The notes: generated by a model not told the origin, from the letters alone. DNA of 40,081 bases from an uncultured Porphyromonas sp. (GCA_905372565.1 CAJPPK010000016.1:1-40081), one strand, 5' to 3'; counted from the first letter of the stretch, positions 15,278-23,547 are shown. Translations and numbers: made by a program.

Positions 15278-17911
15278 CTACTTCGCTTGGGCTTCCAGCT
15301 GGCGGATGCTCTGCTCGAGTGTGGCGATGCGGCTCTCAGCGTCAGACTGCTTCTTACGCTCGAGGGCGATGACTGCCTCGGGTGCCTTACTGACGAAGCT
15401 CTCGTTGCTCAGCTTCTTAGCTACGCCTGCGAGGAACTTCTGCTGGTACTCGAGATCGGCACGGAGCTTCTTCAGCTCTTCCTCGACGTCGATATAGGCT
15501 GCCATAGGCACAGCGAACTCATCCGTCCCGATGACGAAGCTCACTGCTCCCTCGCTACGTACACCGCTACGATCGATCGTAGAGAGGCCTGCCATCTTCA
15601 CCAGCACTTCATCTAGCTCGGTGGGGAAACTGGGGGAAGCCTCGAGGACAAGGGCTTCACGGGGGGAGAGGTTCTTGCTCGTGCGGAGGCTTCGTACCGT
15701 CGTGATGATCTCCTGAGCGGAAGCGAAGCGCTGGAGGAAGGCTTCGTCCGCTGGCTCAGCAGGACGCTGCTGGGCATTCATGATGCTCTCACCCTCGGAG
15801 CGCTGGGCAAGGTTCTGCCAAAGCTCTTCGGTGATGAAAGGCATGAAGGGGTGTAGGATACGAAGGATCTCGTCGAAGAAGTCCAGGGCTTCCTGACAAG
15901 TCGTAGCATCGATAGGTGTCCCGTAGGCGGGCTTGATCAGCTCCAGATAAGAGGACGAGAAGTCATCACGGATGAGCTTGTAGACGAGGGTCAGTGCCTC
16001 GCTAATGCGGTACTTGGCGAAGAGGTCATTCAGCTCGCCAGCAGCCTTGTTGAGCACCTGACGCATCCAGTAGGAGGCTAGGCGTGAGGCCTCGGGTTGC
16101 TTCTCTTCGGAGACCTCGGCTGTCCATCCCTTGACAAGACGGAAGGCATTCCAGATCTTATTACAGAAGTTACGTCCCTGCTCGCAGAGCGACTCATCGA
16201 AGAGAATATCGTTCCCCGCAGGAGCGCTCATGATGAGCCCCATACGGACGCCATCCGCCCCATACTTGTCGATGAGGTCTAGTGGGTCGGGGGAGTTCCC
16301 GAGGGTCTTGGACATCTTGCGTCCTTGGTTATCTCGGACGATACCGGTGAGGTAAACGTTCTCGAAGGGCTTCTTCCCCTGGAACTCATACCCAGCCATG
16401 ATCATACGTGCTACCCAGAAGAAGAGAATATCTGGACCGGTGACGAGGTCAGAGGTAGGATAATAGTAGTCAAGCTCTTCATTGCCCTTGCTCAGCGCAG
16501 GAGCGAAGACGGTGATCGGCCAGAGCCAAGAGGAGAACCACGTATCTAGGCAGTCGCTCTCCTGACGAAGGTCGGCAGCGGTGAGGCTAGCATCCTTCTT
16601 CTGTGCGAGGCGAAGGGCTTCCTCTTCGGTCGAAGCCACGACGAACGTACCATCGGGAAGGTAGTACGCAGGGATGCGGTGTCCCCACCAGAGCTGGCGA
16701 CTGATACACCAGTCCTTGATGTTCTCCATCCAGTGACGGTAGGTGTTCTTGAACTTCGCTGGGTGCAGACGGATCTCGTCATTCATCACCGCATCGAGGG
16801 CGGGCTTAGCCAGTCCCTCCATCTTGAGGAACCACTGCATCGAGAGCTTAGGCTCGATGGGTACGAAGGTACGCTCAGAGTGCCCGACCTTGTTGGTGTA
16901 GGCCTCGACCTTCTCCATGAGCCCTGCGGCCTCGAGGTCAGCTTCGATCTTCTTACGGACATCGAAGCGATCCATGCCGGCATAGACGCCACCATGCTCA
17001 TTGAGCGACCCATCGTTGTTGAAGATGTCGATGGTCTGAAGCTGGTGCTTCTCCCCGAGGACATAGTCATTGATGTCGTGGGCAGGGGTGACCTTGAGAC
17101 AGCCCGTACCGAACTCGATATCTACATACTCGTCTTCGATCACGGGGACAGCTCGGCCGACGATAGGCACGATGAGCTTCTTGCCACGGAGGAAGTGGTA
17201 GCGCTCGTCGTTGGGGTTGATACAGACAGCGGTGTCACCCATGATGGTCTCGGGGCGAGTCGTCGCTACGACGACATACTTATCCGCTTCCCCTTCGACG
17301 AAGTAGCGGAGATAGTAGAGCTTCCCCTGCTGCTCCTGGTAGATCACCTCCTCATCACTGAGGGCGGTCTGTGCCTTGGGGTCCCAGTTCACGACACGGA
17401 CACCACGGTAGATCAGCCCCTTGCGGTAGAGATCTACGAAGACATCGAGGACGCTCTGACTGCGCTCCTCGTCCATGGTGAAGGCGGTACGATCCCAGTC
17501 GCAGGAGGCACCGAGGCGCTTGAGCTGCTCGAGGATGATGCCCCCGTGCTCACGCGTCCAGTCCCAAGCGTGCTCGAGGAAGGCCTCACGGGTGAGGTCA
17601 TGCTTCTGGATGCCCTGTGAAGCGAGACGGCCGACGACCTTCGCTTCGGTAGCAATAGAGGCATGGTCGGTACCAGGTACCCAGCACGCATTGAAGCCCT
17701 GCTGACGGGCACGACGCACGAGGATATCCTGAATACTATTATTGAGCATGTGCCCCATGTGTAGCACCCCCGTGACGTTAGGTGGTGGGATGACGATGGT
17801 ATAGGCGGGACGCTTGTCCGGTGTGGAATGGAAGAGCTTGTGCTCCATCCAGTACTGATACCATTTACTCTCCACAGCCTCGGGGCTGTACTTGGTAGCT
17901 AACTCCATCAT
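15278..17911 (-). CDS. valS: Valyl-tRNA synthetase
   Basis: The 877-residue class I synthetase has the HIGH signature in PPPNVTGVLHMGHML (about residues 42-56), the editing domain (TTRPETIMGDTAVCINP), and the KMSKS motif as GRKMSKTLGNSPDPLDL. A C-terminal coiled-coil arm (EELKKLRADLEYQQKFL to the end) is typical of ValRS. It charges tRNA-Val and edits Thr mischarging. The length is normal. The start could be Met1 (17911) or Met2 (17908). It heads the operon to glsA with no gap. The promoter TAACTTTG lies about 80 bp upstream. Confidence 0.97.
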   Translation of the reverse strand: MMELATKYSPEAVESKWYQYWMEHKLFHSTPDKRPAYTIVIPPPNVTGVLHMGHMLNNSIQDILVRRARQQGFNACWVPGTDHASIATEAKVVGRLASQGIQKHDLTREAFLEHAWDWTREHGGIILEQLKRLGASCDWDRTAFTMDEERSQSVLDVFVDLYRKGLIYRGVRVVNWDPKAQTALSDEEVIYQEQQGKLYYLRYFVEGEADKYVVVATTRPETIMGDTAVCINPNDERYHFLRGKKLIVPIVGRAVPVIEDEYVDIEFGTGCLKVTPAHDINDYVLGEKHQLQTIDIFNNDGSLNEHGGVYAGMDRFDVRKKIEADLEAAGLMEKVEAYTNKVGHSERTFVPIEPKLSMQWFLKMEGLAKPALDAVMNDEIRLHPAKFKNTYRHWMENIKDWCISRQLWWGHRIPAYYLPDGTFVVASTEEEALRLAQKKDASLTAADLRQESDCLDTWFSSWLWPITVFAPALSKGNEELDYYYPTSDLVTGPDILFFWVARMIMAGYEFQGKKPFENVYLTGIVRDNQGRKMSKTLGNSPDPLDLIDKYGADGVRMGLIMSAPAGNDILFDESLCEQGRNFCNKIWNAFRLVKGWTAEVSEEKQPEASRLASYWMRQVLNKAAGELNDLFAKYRISEALTLVYKLIRDDFSSSYLELIKPAYGTPIDATTCQEALDFFDEILRILHPFMPFITEELWQNLAQRSEGESIMNAQQRPAEPADEAFLQRFASAQEIITTVRSLRTSKNLSPREALVLEASPSFPTELDEVLVKMAGLSTIDRSGVRSEGAVSFVIGTDEFAVPMAAYIDVEEELKKLRADLEYQQKFLAGVAKKLSNESFVSKAPEAVIALERKKQSDAESRIATLEQSIRQLEAQAK

Positions 17912-17992
17912 AGCTCTTTGGGTGATCTATCCTATTATAATTATGTACTTGTGTTGGCTAGCCCAGCCCTGAGGGTTAGGCTCTAGGAAGCA

Positions 17993-18000
17993 CAAAGTTA
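17993..18000 (-). promoter_or_regulatory. -7 promoter element for the valS operon
   Basis: TAACTTTG on the minus strand fits TAnnTTTG. Transcription near 17986 would give a leader of about 75 nt. That leader contains a GC-rich imperfect inverted repeat (around 17960-17983), which could be a regulatory structure but matches no riboswitch I know. Confidence 0.5.
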
Positions 18001-18090
18001 CGCAATTGTCACCGACTGCCCGCTCTCCGAGCTCACCGAGGTTCATCAGCCCCGAAAAGAAGGGGCTCGAAGCCCTCCTGCTCCTCGAGG

Positions 18091-18184
18091 AGTAACAGTG
18101 TTATCTCCAGAGGGGCAACAGTAGTGCCACCCAAGAGGCAACAGTAGTGCCTCTCCAGGGGCATCAGTAGTGCCTACTAGTTGG
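18091..18184 (-). repeat. Family A palindromic array, copy A2
   Basis: Read on the minus strand, the anchor CCAACTAGTA (18175-18184) is followed by units at 18160-18174, 18137-18151, 18114-18128 and 18091-18105, with exact 23-bp pitch. Units 1-3 have GGCA/TGCC stems and CTACTG loops. Unit 4 is the divergent GATAACACTGTTACT. Total length is 94 bp, the same as the other copies. It lies in the 443-bp divergent space between valS and the dehydrogenase gene. The remainder of that space holds the two promoters and no other gene I can support. Confidence 0.92.
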
Positions 18185-18290
18185 TCACAAAGAATCAAGG
18201 AAGGGGAGCTAGGGGAAGGAGAGCGTAATTCCTCCCTTTTTAGCAAGAAAAGTGGTGCGTGGAAGGCTTTCTGCTCCCACTACACCACTC

Positions 18291-18314
18291 TTTGTGTGAA
18301 AAGGTGTACTTTTG
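18291..18314 (+). promoter_or_regulatory. Promoter for the dehydrogenase gene
   Basis: TTTG (18291-18294) and TACTTTTG (18307-18314) form a Bacteroidota promoter, although the 12-bp gap is shorter than usual. Initiation near 18321 lies downstream of the first in-frame ATG at 18259 and 34 nt before the ATG at 18355. It therefore decides the gene start. Confidence 0.6.
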
Positions 18315-18354
18315 TCACGCAAATTTAGCAACCAAGACAAGTATATCCTTCTTT

Positions 18355-19359
18355 ATGCAAAAAGCTACCATTGCCTTCTTCGGGACAATGCCTTATGATA
18401 AGGTGACCTTCAACAAGGTCAATGAAGACTATGGCTTCGACATCAAGTACTACACCGGTATCCTCAATGCCGACAACGTCTCACTGACCAAGGGGGCAGA
18501 CATCGTCTGCGTCTTCGTCAACGACCAGGTCGACGCTAGCATCATCGCTGTCCTCAAGGAGAATGGGGTCAAGATGATCGCTCTACGCTGCGCTGGATAC
18601 AACAACGTCGATCTCGACGCCGCCCATGCTGCTGGGATCACCGTAGCCCGTGTCCCCGCCTACTCCCCTCACGCTGTCGCCGAGTACGCCGTAGCGCTGA
18701 TGCTCTCCCTCAACCGCAAGATCCAGCGTGCCTCCTGGCGTACCCGTGATGGGAACTTCACCCTCAACGGCCTCATGGGCTTCGACATGTACGGCAAGAC
18801 CATCGGTGTGATCGGTACGGGTAAGATCGCCAAGGTACTCATCGGCATCATGCGAGGCTTCGGAGCCAAGGTGCTAGCCTATGACCTCTACCCCGACCAC
18901 GCCTTCGCCGAAGCCAACGACATGCGCTACGTCACCCTAGACGAGCTCTATGCGGGATCGGACATCATCTCCCTGCACTGCCCGCTGACACCTGCTACCG
19001 AGTATATCATCAACCGCGAGAGCATCGCCAAGATGAAGAAGGGTGTCATGATCATCAACACGGGTCGTGGCCGTCTGATCAACTCCGAAGACCTCATCGA
19101 GGGGCTTAAGATGAAGCAGGTCGGCTTCGCTGGTCTCGACGTCTATGAAGAGGAAGAGCCCTACTTCTACAAGGACAAGAGCGACAAGGTCATCGACGAC
19201 GATACGCTAGCTCGCCTCCTCTCGTTCAACAATGTCATCCTCACCTCGCACCAGGCCTTCTTCACCGAGGAAGCCACGACGAACATCGCCCTGACGACCT
19301 TCAACAACATCGAGGATCTCCTCGCCGGTCGTCCCGTAGCTGGCGAAGTCAAAGAGTAA
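18355..19359 (+). CDS. ldhA: D-2-hydroxyacid dehydrogenase, probably D-lactate dehydrogenase
   Basis: From ATG 18355 the protein is 334 residues, the usual length for D-LDH; the longer frame from 18259 would start upstream of the promoter. The NAD-binding motif TIGVIGTGKIAKVLIGIM is intact. The D-isomer dehydrogenase signature LHCPLTPATEYIINRESIAKMKKGVMIINTGRG is present, with catalytic Arg/Glu regions and the catalytic His in LTSHQAFFTEEA. The YDLYPD segment after the third Rossmann strand fits an NAD-preferring enzyme. It would reduce pyruvate to D-lactate to recycle NADH during fermentation; hydroxyisocaproate-type substrates remain possible. It is monocistronic with a perfect terminator downstream. 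Confidence 0.88.
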   Translation: MQKATIAFFGTMPYDKVTFNKVNEDYGFDIKYYTGILNADNVSLTKGADIVCVFVNDQVDASIIAVLKENGVKMIALRCAGYNNVDLDAAHAAGITVARVPAYSPHAVAEYAVALMLSLNRKIQRASWRTRDGNFTLNGLMGFDMYGKTIGVIGTGKIAKVLIGIMRGFGAKVLAYDLYPDHAFAEANDMRYVTLDELYAGSDIISLHCPLTPATEYIINRESIAKMKKGVMIINTGRGRLINSEDLIEGLKMKQVGFAGLDVYEEEEPYFYKDKSDKVIDDDTLARLLSFNNVILTSHQAFFTEEATTNIALTTFNNIEDLLAGRPVAGEVKE

Positions 19360-19383
19360 CCCTCCCGTCTCAATAGAATACAT

Positions 19384-19418
19384 CGGGGGCGCCTACCTGC
19401 ATGAGGTAGGCGCCCCCG
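19384..19418. terminator. Bidirectional terminator between convergent genes
   Basis: A perfect 15-bp stem pairs CGGGGGCGCCTACCT (19384-19398) with its complement (19404-19418) around a 5-nt loop. It lies between the 3' ends of ldhA and the 85-residue membrane protein gene. Confidence 0.8.
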
Positions 19419-19445
19419 TGTGCGTTAGGAGGAAGTCCTAATCAA

Positions 19446-19703
19446 TCAGCGAAAGAGGAAGTAGCAGAGGACACTAGAAATAACGCTTCCTACAACCCCT
19501 ATCCCCAGGACATAAGGATACTTCCATTGTGGATGCCTCCAGTAGAGGACGAGTAGGATCCAAAGGAAGAAGCTACTTCCATAGAAGCTCTCGGGATGCC
19601 TCATCGGTCCGAACCAAGGGAGGTAGGGCATCGCAATCATATAGACGAGAAGCAGGGTAGCTAGCAGGACAAAAACCCAGGGACGCAAGCGAGGTGATGC
19701 CAT
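19446..19703 (-). CDS. 85-residue three-helix membrane protein, unknown
   Basis: The small protein has three hydrophobic segments at about residues 8-30, 42-57 and 64-83, separated by short charged or aromatic loops (MRHPESFYG; YWRHPQWKYP). I recognise no family. It starts 23 bp after the end of the glycine-zipper lipoprotein gene on the same strand and is probably co-transcribed with it. A short polytopic protein next to a possible membrane-active protein invites the idea of a protective partner, but nothing in the sequence proves this. A terminator follows. Confidence 0.6.
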   Translation of the reverse strand: MASPRLRPWVFVLLATLLLVYMIAMPYLPWFGPMRHPESFYGSSFFLWILLVLYWRHPQWKYPYVLGIGVVGSVISSVLCYFLFR

Positions 19704-19726
19704 CGGAATACTTAGCGAATAGTTAA

Positions 19727-20662
19727 TTATGCCGTAGGAGGATATTCTATGGAGGTGGTGGTGGCAGAAGGCGGTACAATAGGGCCAGAGTCTGAGTTGC
19801 TTTCGCTTGAGGTAGAAGTCTGTATGGCTACGTTTGGAGCGATGGTCTTACACTTAGTATTTTCAGCTGCTGACATACAGGCCTCTTTCTCCAGCCAAGC
19901 GGTAACAACTTCGCCTATATAAACACCTACAAACGTCGCTGCTAGCGTATTGGCGAATGCGATTCCAGCTCCGATATAGGCTCCGGCAGGGCCTCCTGTC
20001 GAACCAGCGATTCCTCCCACTACAGCTGCAACAGTTCCAGCTCCAACAGCGCTACCTGCGGCTGTGGTAACCGCATGAGAGAGGGCTTCTTGATAGACCG
20101 CCTCACAATGCGCCTTTGCCTCTTTAACACGTTGAGCCCTCGTTGAGGCTTGCTGGTCTCTCTGGCGATTATCTCCTGTTGCTCTGAACATGGACGGGGT
20201 CAAGGTTGAGGCTACATTTGCAAGTGCTAGAGCTGAAGCCAGCAACTTCTTCTCTCCTGAGGGAATGTTGTATTGGCTAATCTCATGCACGGATGGAAAA
20301 GGAATTTCTTCAGCGAAGTATAGAGGTAGGTTGAGGAAGAAACGCTTGGTTTGCTCTGCCCAAGGCTGAGCCTTGATCTTATTCTCCCGTGCTTCAGGGT
20401 CAAAGACATAGTCATCAGGCTTTTCCTTATTGAAGGAACGAAATTCCTGGGATTCTTTTCGCTGTCTGCGAATACCCTGAAGGAGGAGGATACGTTGCTT
20501 ATCATAGAGCTCTTGAAGTTGGTGTTCTTCACTCTTTTGCGAAGAATTCTCTACAGCCAAATCCTGTTTGACGACTGGCTCAGACTCTTTACTACAAGAG
20601 GGTAAAACAGCGATGAAGGACATCGCCATACCTAGGGAAAGAAGAAAAGTTCTCATACCCAT
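19727..20662 (-). CDS. Lipoprotein with glycine-zipper hydrophobic domain, unknown
   Basis: The 311-residue protein has an SPII signal peptide ending AVLPSC (Cys23). A charged, helical region follows (about 40-100, many Lys/Glu/Gln/Arg). Residues 197-256 form a long Gly/Ala-rich hydrophobic stretch with repeated GxxxG-like spacing (GSAVGAG, VVGGIAG, GAYIGAG, VGVYIGE), flanked by Cys186 and Cys262. The C-terminus is a Ser/Thr/Pro tail. Glycine zippers occur in membrane-spanning and pore-forming segments and in some surface lipoproteins. No catalytic motif is visible. Its base composition looks more AT-rich than the neighbouring genes, which could mean later acquisition. The 85-residue membrane protein gene follows. 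Confidence 0.65.
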   Translation of the reverse strand: MGMRTFLLSLGMAMSFIAVLPSCSKESEPVVKQDLAVENSSQKSEEHQLQELYDKQRILLLQGIRRQRKESQEFRSFNKEKPDDYVFDPEARENKIKAQPWAEQTKRFFLNLPLYFAEEIPFPSVHEISQYNIPSGEKKLLASALALANVASTLTPSMFRATGDNRQRDQQASTRAQRVKEAKAHCEAVYQEALSHAVTTAAGSAVGAGTVAAVVGGIAGSTGGPAGAYIGAGIAFANTLAATFVGVYIGEVVTAWLEKEACMSAAENTKCKTIAPNVAIQTSTSSESNSDSGPIVPPSATTTSIEYPPTA

Positions 20663-21042
20663 TATTAATTAAGAATGTTAGTGTTTTGGAAGGGTGCCCT
20701 CTTACTGAATCAACAAGAAGGTCGGCGAAGGAGGAAGCAAGACAGCAAATGTATACTCACTTGCTTCTGGCACGATAGGCGGTGCGACTTTTTCCTATTC
20801 CCCTAGAGGAATAAGGCTAGGTTTCGGCTATTCCTAAGGGAAGGGAGCCAGGGAGGAGCCCTTGGGCTATGCGAAGGACTTGCGTCCTACCTTATCAGCA
20901 AAGGTAGTCAAGTTTTCCAGACATAAACAAGGTGGCCGATAACTTAAAATATTTAAGCAAATAACCTTGTCAATGAGTCATTTAGCGACTTAATCACCAA
21001 TTAGATTTGGGGGCAAAAAGTAGGGGAAGACATAAGGCATCA
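20663..21042. other. Non-coding region upstream of the glycine-zipper lipoprotein gene
   Basis: Two minus-strand -7 boxes are visible. TACATTTG (20746-20753) gives a leader of about 77 nt for the lipoprotein gene, and TACCTTTG (20899-20906) lies further upstream. There is a hairpin TATTCC/GGAATA (20795-20812) between them and an AT-rich dyad CTTAAA-ATA-TTTAAG (20943-20957). I see no gene here. A small RNA between the two promoters is possible but unsupported. Confidence 0.4.
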
Positions 21043-21297
21043 TCACAGCCCCACGAGGAGGTAGGTCAGCGAGATGATGAAGAGTCCCCCAAGGAGTGTG
21101 ACGAGGTAATACTTCCCTCCCGCCCCTCGGAAGTGACCGAAGACCTCCGCAGTGAAAGTGCTCCAGGCCACGAGGCTGATCACAAAAAGGATGTTGGCTA
21201 GATCTAGACGCCCTGTGAAGTAGCGATATAGGAAGTAGACAGCGAGCAGGGTGCCAGCTATCAGATAGCGCTGAAAGTGTGTCGGCGGATGAAGCAT
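21043..21297 (-). CDS. 84-residue three-helix membrane protein, unknown
   Basis: The protein has hydrophobic segments at about residues 10-28, 33-52 and 63-83. A charged loop (GHFRGAGGKYY) precedes the last helix. The size and topology resemble the 85-residue protein at 19446, but I see no clear sequence similarity. It has its own promoter element far upstream (21424-21431) and a hairpin with six-base arms CTCGTG/CACGAG in the leader. Family unknown. Confidence rests on the good hydrophobic pattern and start, not on a match. Confidence 0.5.
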   Translation of the reverse strand: MLHPPTHFQRYLIAGTLLAVYFLYRYFTGRLDLANILFVISLVAWSTFTAEVFGHFRGAGGKYYLVTLLGGLFIISLTYLLVGL

Positions 21298-21423
21298 AGA
21301 AGTAAGAGCAAGGATGAGTGCGTTTAACTTCTCGTGAAAATCATCATTCCCTCACGAGGGAGAGATCAGGGCGCAGACCAGCCTGCTAGCGGATGAGGAG
21401 CAAGGCTTAAAGGCACCCTTCTT

Positions 21424-21447
21424 CAAAGGTACACATTCTTATTCAAA
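21424..21447 (-). promoter_or_regulatory. Promoter upstream of the 84-residue membrane protein gene
   Basis: On the minus strand TACCTTTG (21424-21431) follows TTTG (21444-21447) with a 12-bp gap. A start near 21417 would leave a 120-nt leader. Between here and 21578 I see nothing else. Confidence 0.5.
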
Positions 21448-21578
21448 GCCAACACCTTAACCCACCACCGGCACCACCCCTATGCTACTCCTAGGGGAAT
21501 TGACCGCCAGCGACTAGCTCCGTAGCCCCCTCCCGACACAGCTCCGCCAAGTACCGCCACCACTTACCCCGTCAGACT

Positions 21579-21672
21579 ATTTACAGTGTTACCTCAAAAG
21601 GGGCATCAGTAGTGCCTCTGATGAGGTAATACTGATGCCCCTAGAGAGGCACTACTGTTGCCTACTAGTTGG
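21579..21672 (-). repeat. Family A palindromic array, copy A3
   Basis: Read on the minus strand, the anchor CCAACTAGTA (21663-21672) is followed by units at 21648-21662, 21625-21639, 21602-21616 and 21579-21593. Units 1 and 2 carry the loop in the reverse sense (CAGTAG type) relative to units 3 and 4 (CTACTG/ACACTG). Unit 4 is the divergent GGTAACACTGTAAAT, whose right arm is broken. Length is 94 bp. The anchor faces the HPr-kinase-like gene that ends 89 bp away. Confidence 0.92.
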
Positions 21673-21697
21673 TACCCAAGTGGGGCAAATCAAGCCA

Positions 21698-21733
21698 GCG
21701 GGGCGTCCACCCCTCGAGAGGTAGACGCCCCGC
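21698..21733. terminator. Hairpin terminator after the HPr-kinase-like gene
   Basis: The arms GCGGGGCGTC (21698-21707) and GACGCCCCGC (21724-21733) form a 10-bp GC-rich stem, with a short inner ACC/GGT extension. It lies 28 bp past the stop codon on the minus strand. There is no strong U-tract. Confidence 0.65.
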
Positions 21734-21760
21734 AGATAAATGAGCAAGTACAGAGGAGGC

Positions 21761-23494
21761 TTAGTCCTCGTTGATCATCGTGAAGAGCTCTTCGGCTGCG
21801 AGACGAGGACCATCCTTGGTCTGTCCCTCGATCGCCAGTGAGGTGTGCATCTCCCCGACCTTGGTCTCGGCGGCGAAGAGCGCCTCGAAGTACTTACGGA
21901 TCAGCTCGCCAGCCAGCTCCTGCTCCTGCACGGGACCGAAGGGGTTAGCGAAGTAGGAGGTGACCAGCCCCTTCTCCGTCGTCGTCCCCTTAGCACGGCG
22001 AGCACCAGCCTCGAAGACAGGGATCGCCTCGTCGATCGTGTCGAAGAGAGCGATCTTCTTCTCTGCCTCTGCGTAATTATTCGCATAGAGGAAGTAGTCC
22101 ACGGGGAAGCCCTTAGAGATCAGCTCATAGGTAGAGATCGGGATGGTGACACGCGCATTCACCTTGTCGGGGTTGGTATAAATACCTCGGTCGAGCTGGG
22201 CAAAGGCGTACATCGGATCGAGGTCATCGGTACGCACGAAGGCACCGATCTCCGTACCGTAGGCACGGATCTTCCCATCCTCCCCGAAGGAGAGATAGCC
22301 CATGTCGTCGAAGATGACACGCATGTGACGGATGTAGCTCTCGTTGAGCGTGCGGAAGGCTTCGAGGCTTTCGCTCTTCCCAGCGCCACTGTCGCCCATG
22401 ATGATGATGTTCGCTTCACGCCCATTCTTGAGGATGATATTTACCATAGCCCCGTGGATAGGGAGATTGCCACGCTCCATCTGCTTCAGGTTATGCAGCG
22501 TCAGGAGCATCTTCTTCATGTAGCCGAAGTAGTCGATCTCATCGCAGTAGTTAGCGTAGCCGATGAGGATATCGTTCTTACGATCCTTGTAGTAGAAGGT
22601 ACGCTTCTCTTCATGCCCATCTTCGTAGCCGAAGATATAGATCATATCAGGCTTCTTCCCGACGTACTCATCCTCCTTAGCTAGCTCGAAGAGGTTCGCT
22701 AGGCCTAGCCCGTGACACATGAAGTCCTTGTGGAAGTAAACGAAGGCAAGCAGATCGCCGACCTTGGCGGGGTAGAGGAACCACTCATCTTCGTTGAGCA
22801 CCATATTCGCCACAGGATTGAGGCTGTGCTCCTTGAAGATGCCATCTCGAGTATTCTTCTTCGTGTAGGTGACGTAGGGAGGATTGATGACGATGGAGTT
22901 GATGAAGGGGATGGAGGCTAGCCCCTTATACTCGACTGGGTAATTCCAGGGAGCATCGCTGAGGATCAGCCCCGCATTGACCCCCGCAGTCGTCTGACGA
23001 TAGACCTGGCTAGCATAGCCATTGACGACCTCCTTCGTACGGCGGTAGATCGAGAGGATCAGCTCATTGAAGAGCTCGTAGGCCTGGACGAAGCGGACAT
23101 TCTGCACGCCATCCCCCTGACGCTGATTGTGCACCACGGCGATACGCTCCATACGACGCCAGTAGTGGTAGAGTAGCTCGACGACTTCGAGGAAGAGATC
23201 ACGATCCTGGAAGAGGGGGGCATACTTATTATTGACGGCAAGAAGCTCATCGACCGTACAGACACTCAGCAGACGGATAGACTCCATGAAGGCTCGGACG
23301 AGCTCGTCTTCGTCCTTGAATCCCTGAATGAAGGCGTTATAGATGACGGGGTTATCCTTGCGAAGATGCGAGATGAAGGACTCGACTACACGACCATAGG
23401 CGTAGCTGGTGAGTACCTTACGGCGGTTATCACAGTACTTCGAGGTGAAGTTAATGATGGCTCTACCGCGGTTGAGGGTGAATTCCTGTAACAT
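21761..23494 (-). CDS. Large HPr-kinase/PEPCK-fold protein, function unknown
   Basis: The most likely start is ATG 23494 (577 residues), 39 nt after the expected transcription start; the longer frame to 23623 would begin upstream of the promoter. Residues about 340-430 match the HPr kinase core. They include LPIHGAMVNIILKNGREANIIIMGDSGAGKSE, with a P-loop GDSGAGKSE (367-375) and a preceding His347, then RVIFDDMGYLSF with the paired acidic residues. The family also includes PEP carboxykinases, and homologues are often labelled that way. The N-terminal 330 residues have no motif I know, and the protein is far longer than HPr kinase (about 310). A nucleotide-dependent kinase or PEPCK-like enzyme is likely; the substrate is unknown. 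Family A arrays flank it on both sides. Confidence 0.75.
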   Translation of the reverse strand: MLQEFTLNRGRAIINFTSKYCDNRRKVLTSYAYGRVVESFISHLRKDNPVIYNAFIQGFKDEDELVRAFMESIRLLSVCTVDELLAVNNKYAPLFQDRDLFLEVVELLYHYWRRMERIAVVHNQRQGDGVQNVRFVQAYELFNELILSIYRRTKEVVNGYASQVYRQTTAGVNAGLILSDAPWNYPVEYKGLASIPFINSIVINPPYVTYTKKNTRDGIFKEHSLNPVANMVLNEDEWFLYPAKVGDLLAFVYFHKDFMCHGLGLANLFELAKEDEYVGKKPDMIYIFGYEDGHEEKRTFYYKDRKNDILIGYANYCDEIDYFGYMKKMLLTLHNLKQMERGNLPIHGAMVNIILKNGREANIIIMGDSGAGKSESLEAFRTLNESYIRHMRVIFDDMGYLSFGEDGKIRAYGTEIGAFVRTDDLDPMYAFAQLDRGIYTNPDKVNARVTIPISTYELISKGFPVDYFLYANNYAEAEKKIALFDTIDEAIPVFEAGARRAKGTTTEKGLVTSYFANPFGPVQEQELAGELIRKYFEALFAAETKVGEMHTSLAIEGQTKDGPRLAAEELFTMINED

Positions 23495-23539
23495 TTCTCT
23501 TATAGTTGGTTTGTAAAATAGGGTCGGATGAACACGACA

Positions 23540-23547
23540 CAAATATA
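23540..23547 (-). promoter_or_regulatory. -7 promoter element for the HPr-kinase-like gene
   Basis: TATATTTG on the minus strand fits TAnnTTTG. Initiation near 23533 supports translation from 23494 rather than 23623. No clear -33 TTTG is visible. Confidence 0.6.

Noticed and set aside
16679..17620. 313-codon open frame antisense to valS
   Set aside because: It lies wholly within the well-supported valS gene on the other strand. Its Leu/Val/Asp/Glu-rich product is typical of an antisense shadow frame in GC-rich coding DNA.
18259..18354. 32-residue N-terminal extension of the dehydrogenase
   Set aside because: The promoter TACTTTTG lies inside this stretch, so the mRNA would begin after the upstream ATG. 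The 334-residue form has normal family length.
20943..20957. CTTAAA-ATA-TTTAAG dyad as a regulator site
   Set aside because: It is a single AT-rich palindrome in a low-GC stretch, far from any start codon. Chance is a sufficient explanation.
21845..22684. 279-codon open frame antisense to the HPr-kinase-like gene
   Set aside because: The opposite strand has a P-loop and HPr kinase motifs. This frame has biased composition, no motif and no promoter.
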